In this document: positions 34,195-34,779 of the stretch, in pieces
Position numbering within the stretch: position 1 is the stretch's first letter
Layout: every line of letters starts with the position of its first letter
DNA from: an uncultured Pseudomonadales bacterium
GTDB lineage: Bacteria; Pseudomonadota; Gammaproteobacteria; Pseudomonadales; Azotimanducaceae
Assembly: GCA_947258825.1 (NCBI GenBank)
Contig: CAMYJX010000015.1
Coordinates: 24,798-59,576, forward strand
DNA: 34,779 nt
Direction: 5' to 3'
Notes under the pieces: generated by a model
What the model was told of the DNA's origin: nothing
The model's database searches: none
What the model saw: the letters and a program-made list of their open reading frames with translations, nothing else
Translations under genes and position numbers: made by a program

Positions 34195-34779
34195 ATGATT
34201 GCAAGATGGTTTTCGTTAGCGCTGCTGCTGCTCGCTGCCAGCGCCTGGTCGCTGGCACCGGTAGAGGTGCTGGCGCTTTTCAAAGATCGGGCCATGGTCC
34301 GCGCCGCGGGTCAGCAGCAGATGCTGAAGGTTGGCGAGACCTCCCGTGAGGGCGTGACGCTGCTGGCAGCAGACGCTCAAAGCGCCCGGGTTCGCTATCA
34401 GGGTGAGGAATACACGCTGACCCTGTCCAGCCAGGTTTCCAGCGCCTTCAAGCCGGTGGATCGTCAGCGGGTGGACATATCGCCTGACAACTTCGGGCAA
34501 TATCGCATTCGGGGTGCGATCAACAGCCAGTTCGTCAACTTTCTGGTGGATACTGGCGCGTCTGTGGTCGCCATGAGCGGCAGCCACGCGCGCTCTTTGG
34601 GGTTGGACTGCGCCAGCAGGGGCCAGCCGGGTACCGTCCAGACTGCTCAGGGAACGGTCAGCTCCTGTTTCATGAATCTCAACCAGGTCACCGTCGGCGG
34701 CATCACGGCCCACAATGTTCAGGCCGCAGTGATCGAAGGTAACTATCCTGTCGATATCCTGCTGGGCATGTCCTTCCTG
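34195..34779 (+). CDS. Retropepsin-like aspartic protease, clan AA (TIGR02281-like), N-terminal part
   Basis: Incomplete at the window end: 195 codons from ATG 34195 without a stop. Residues 1-20 form a signal peptide or anchor (MIARWFSLALLLLAASAWSL). A region of about 75 residues follows (RAAGQQQMLKVGETSREGV, YQGEEYTLTLSS) as seen in this family. The retropepsin-like domain starts near residue 103 (YRIRGAINSQFVNFLVDTGAS) with the catalytic Asp119 in the DTGAS motif, and later has VDILLGMSFL, the usual flap-end signature. The substrate is unknown. Proteins of this family are predicted to act as dimers in the periplasm. Confidence 0.88.
   Translation, partial: MIARWFSLALLLLAASAWSLAPVEVLALFKDRAMVRAAGQQQMLKVGETSREGVTLLAADAQSARVRYQGEEYTLTLSSQVSSAFKPVDRQRVDISPDNFGQYRIRGAINSQFVNFLVDTGASVVAMSGSHARSLGLDCASRGQPGTVQTAQGTVSSCFMNLNQVTVGGITAHNVQAAVIEGNYPVDILLGMSFL

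Overview
This window is chromosomal DNA of a GC-rich gammaproteobacterium. The gene order psd / rhodanese / orn / queG / nnr-tsaE-amidase-mutL-miaA-hfq-hflX-hflK-hflC-DUF2065-hisZ-purA, then rnr-rlmB-rpsF-rpsR-rplI-dnaB, then nrdR-ribD-nusB-thiL-pgpA is the classic gammaproteobacterial core layout. It resembles the Pseudomonas/Chromatiales arrangement more than the enteric one: MutL carries a nickase-type motif, there is no priB between rpsF and rpsR, and a two-domain rhodanese is coupled to psd. The genus cannot be named from the sequence. Non-ATG starts are unusually common (TTG or GTG in about 16 of 33 genes).

Layout. 1-1175 (minus): the 5' part of psd (runs off the window) and a rhodanese. 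1178-1306: a 121-bp MITE-like element with perfect terminal inverted repeats, sitting between the rhodanese and the divergent orn; its end lies 3 bp from the only credible rhodanese start without an element-encoded extension. 1426-3079: orn and queG, convergent. 3174-9325: nnr, tsaE, amidase, mutL and miaA, tightly packed on plus. 9523-14583: hfq, hflX, hflK, hflC, DUF2065, hisZ; then purA and a Trm112-like protein. 16220-18045: folE2 and purU, a start/stop-overlapping one-carbon/folate pair. 18088-18996 (minus): an aldose-1-epimerase-like gene. 19063-19149 (minus): tRNA-Leu(CAG) with a strong promoter. 19200-26453: rnr, rlmB, the S6/S18/L9 operon, dnaB and radA. 26454-27476: about 1 kb without a credible gene, filled by an array of hairpin-forming repeat elements in alternating orientation. 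27477-29156 (minus): ettA. 29364-34129: glyA, nrdR, ribD, nusB, thiL, pgpA. 34195-end: the 5' part of a secreted or membrane-anchored retropepsin-like aspartic protease.

How it works together. Most genes are housekeeping: translation and tRNA modification (queG, tsaE, miaA, hfq, hflX, rlmB, ettA, ribosomal proteins, tRNA), RNA turnover (orn, rnr), replication and repair (mutL, dnaB, radA), membrane protease control (hflK/C), wall and lipid metabolism (amidase, psd, pgpA), and cofactor and one-carbon metabolism (nnr, folE2, purU, glyA, ribD, thiL, purA, hisZ). No phage, CRISPR, toxin-antitoxin or defence cassette is visible. The least explained sequence is the 26.5-27.4 kb repeat array, followed by the MITE at the rhodanese start and the shortened rib operon (ribD directly followed by nusB).
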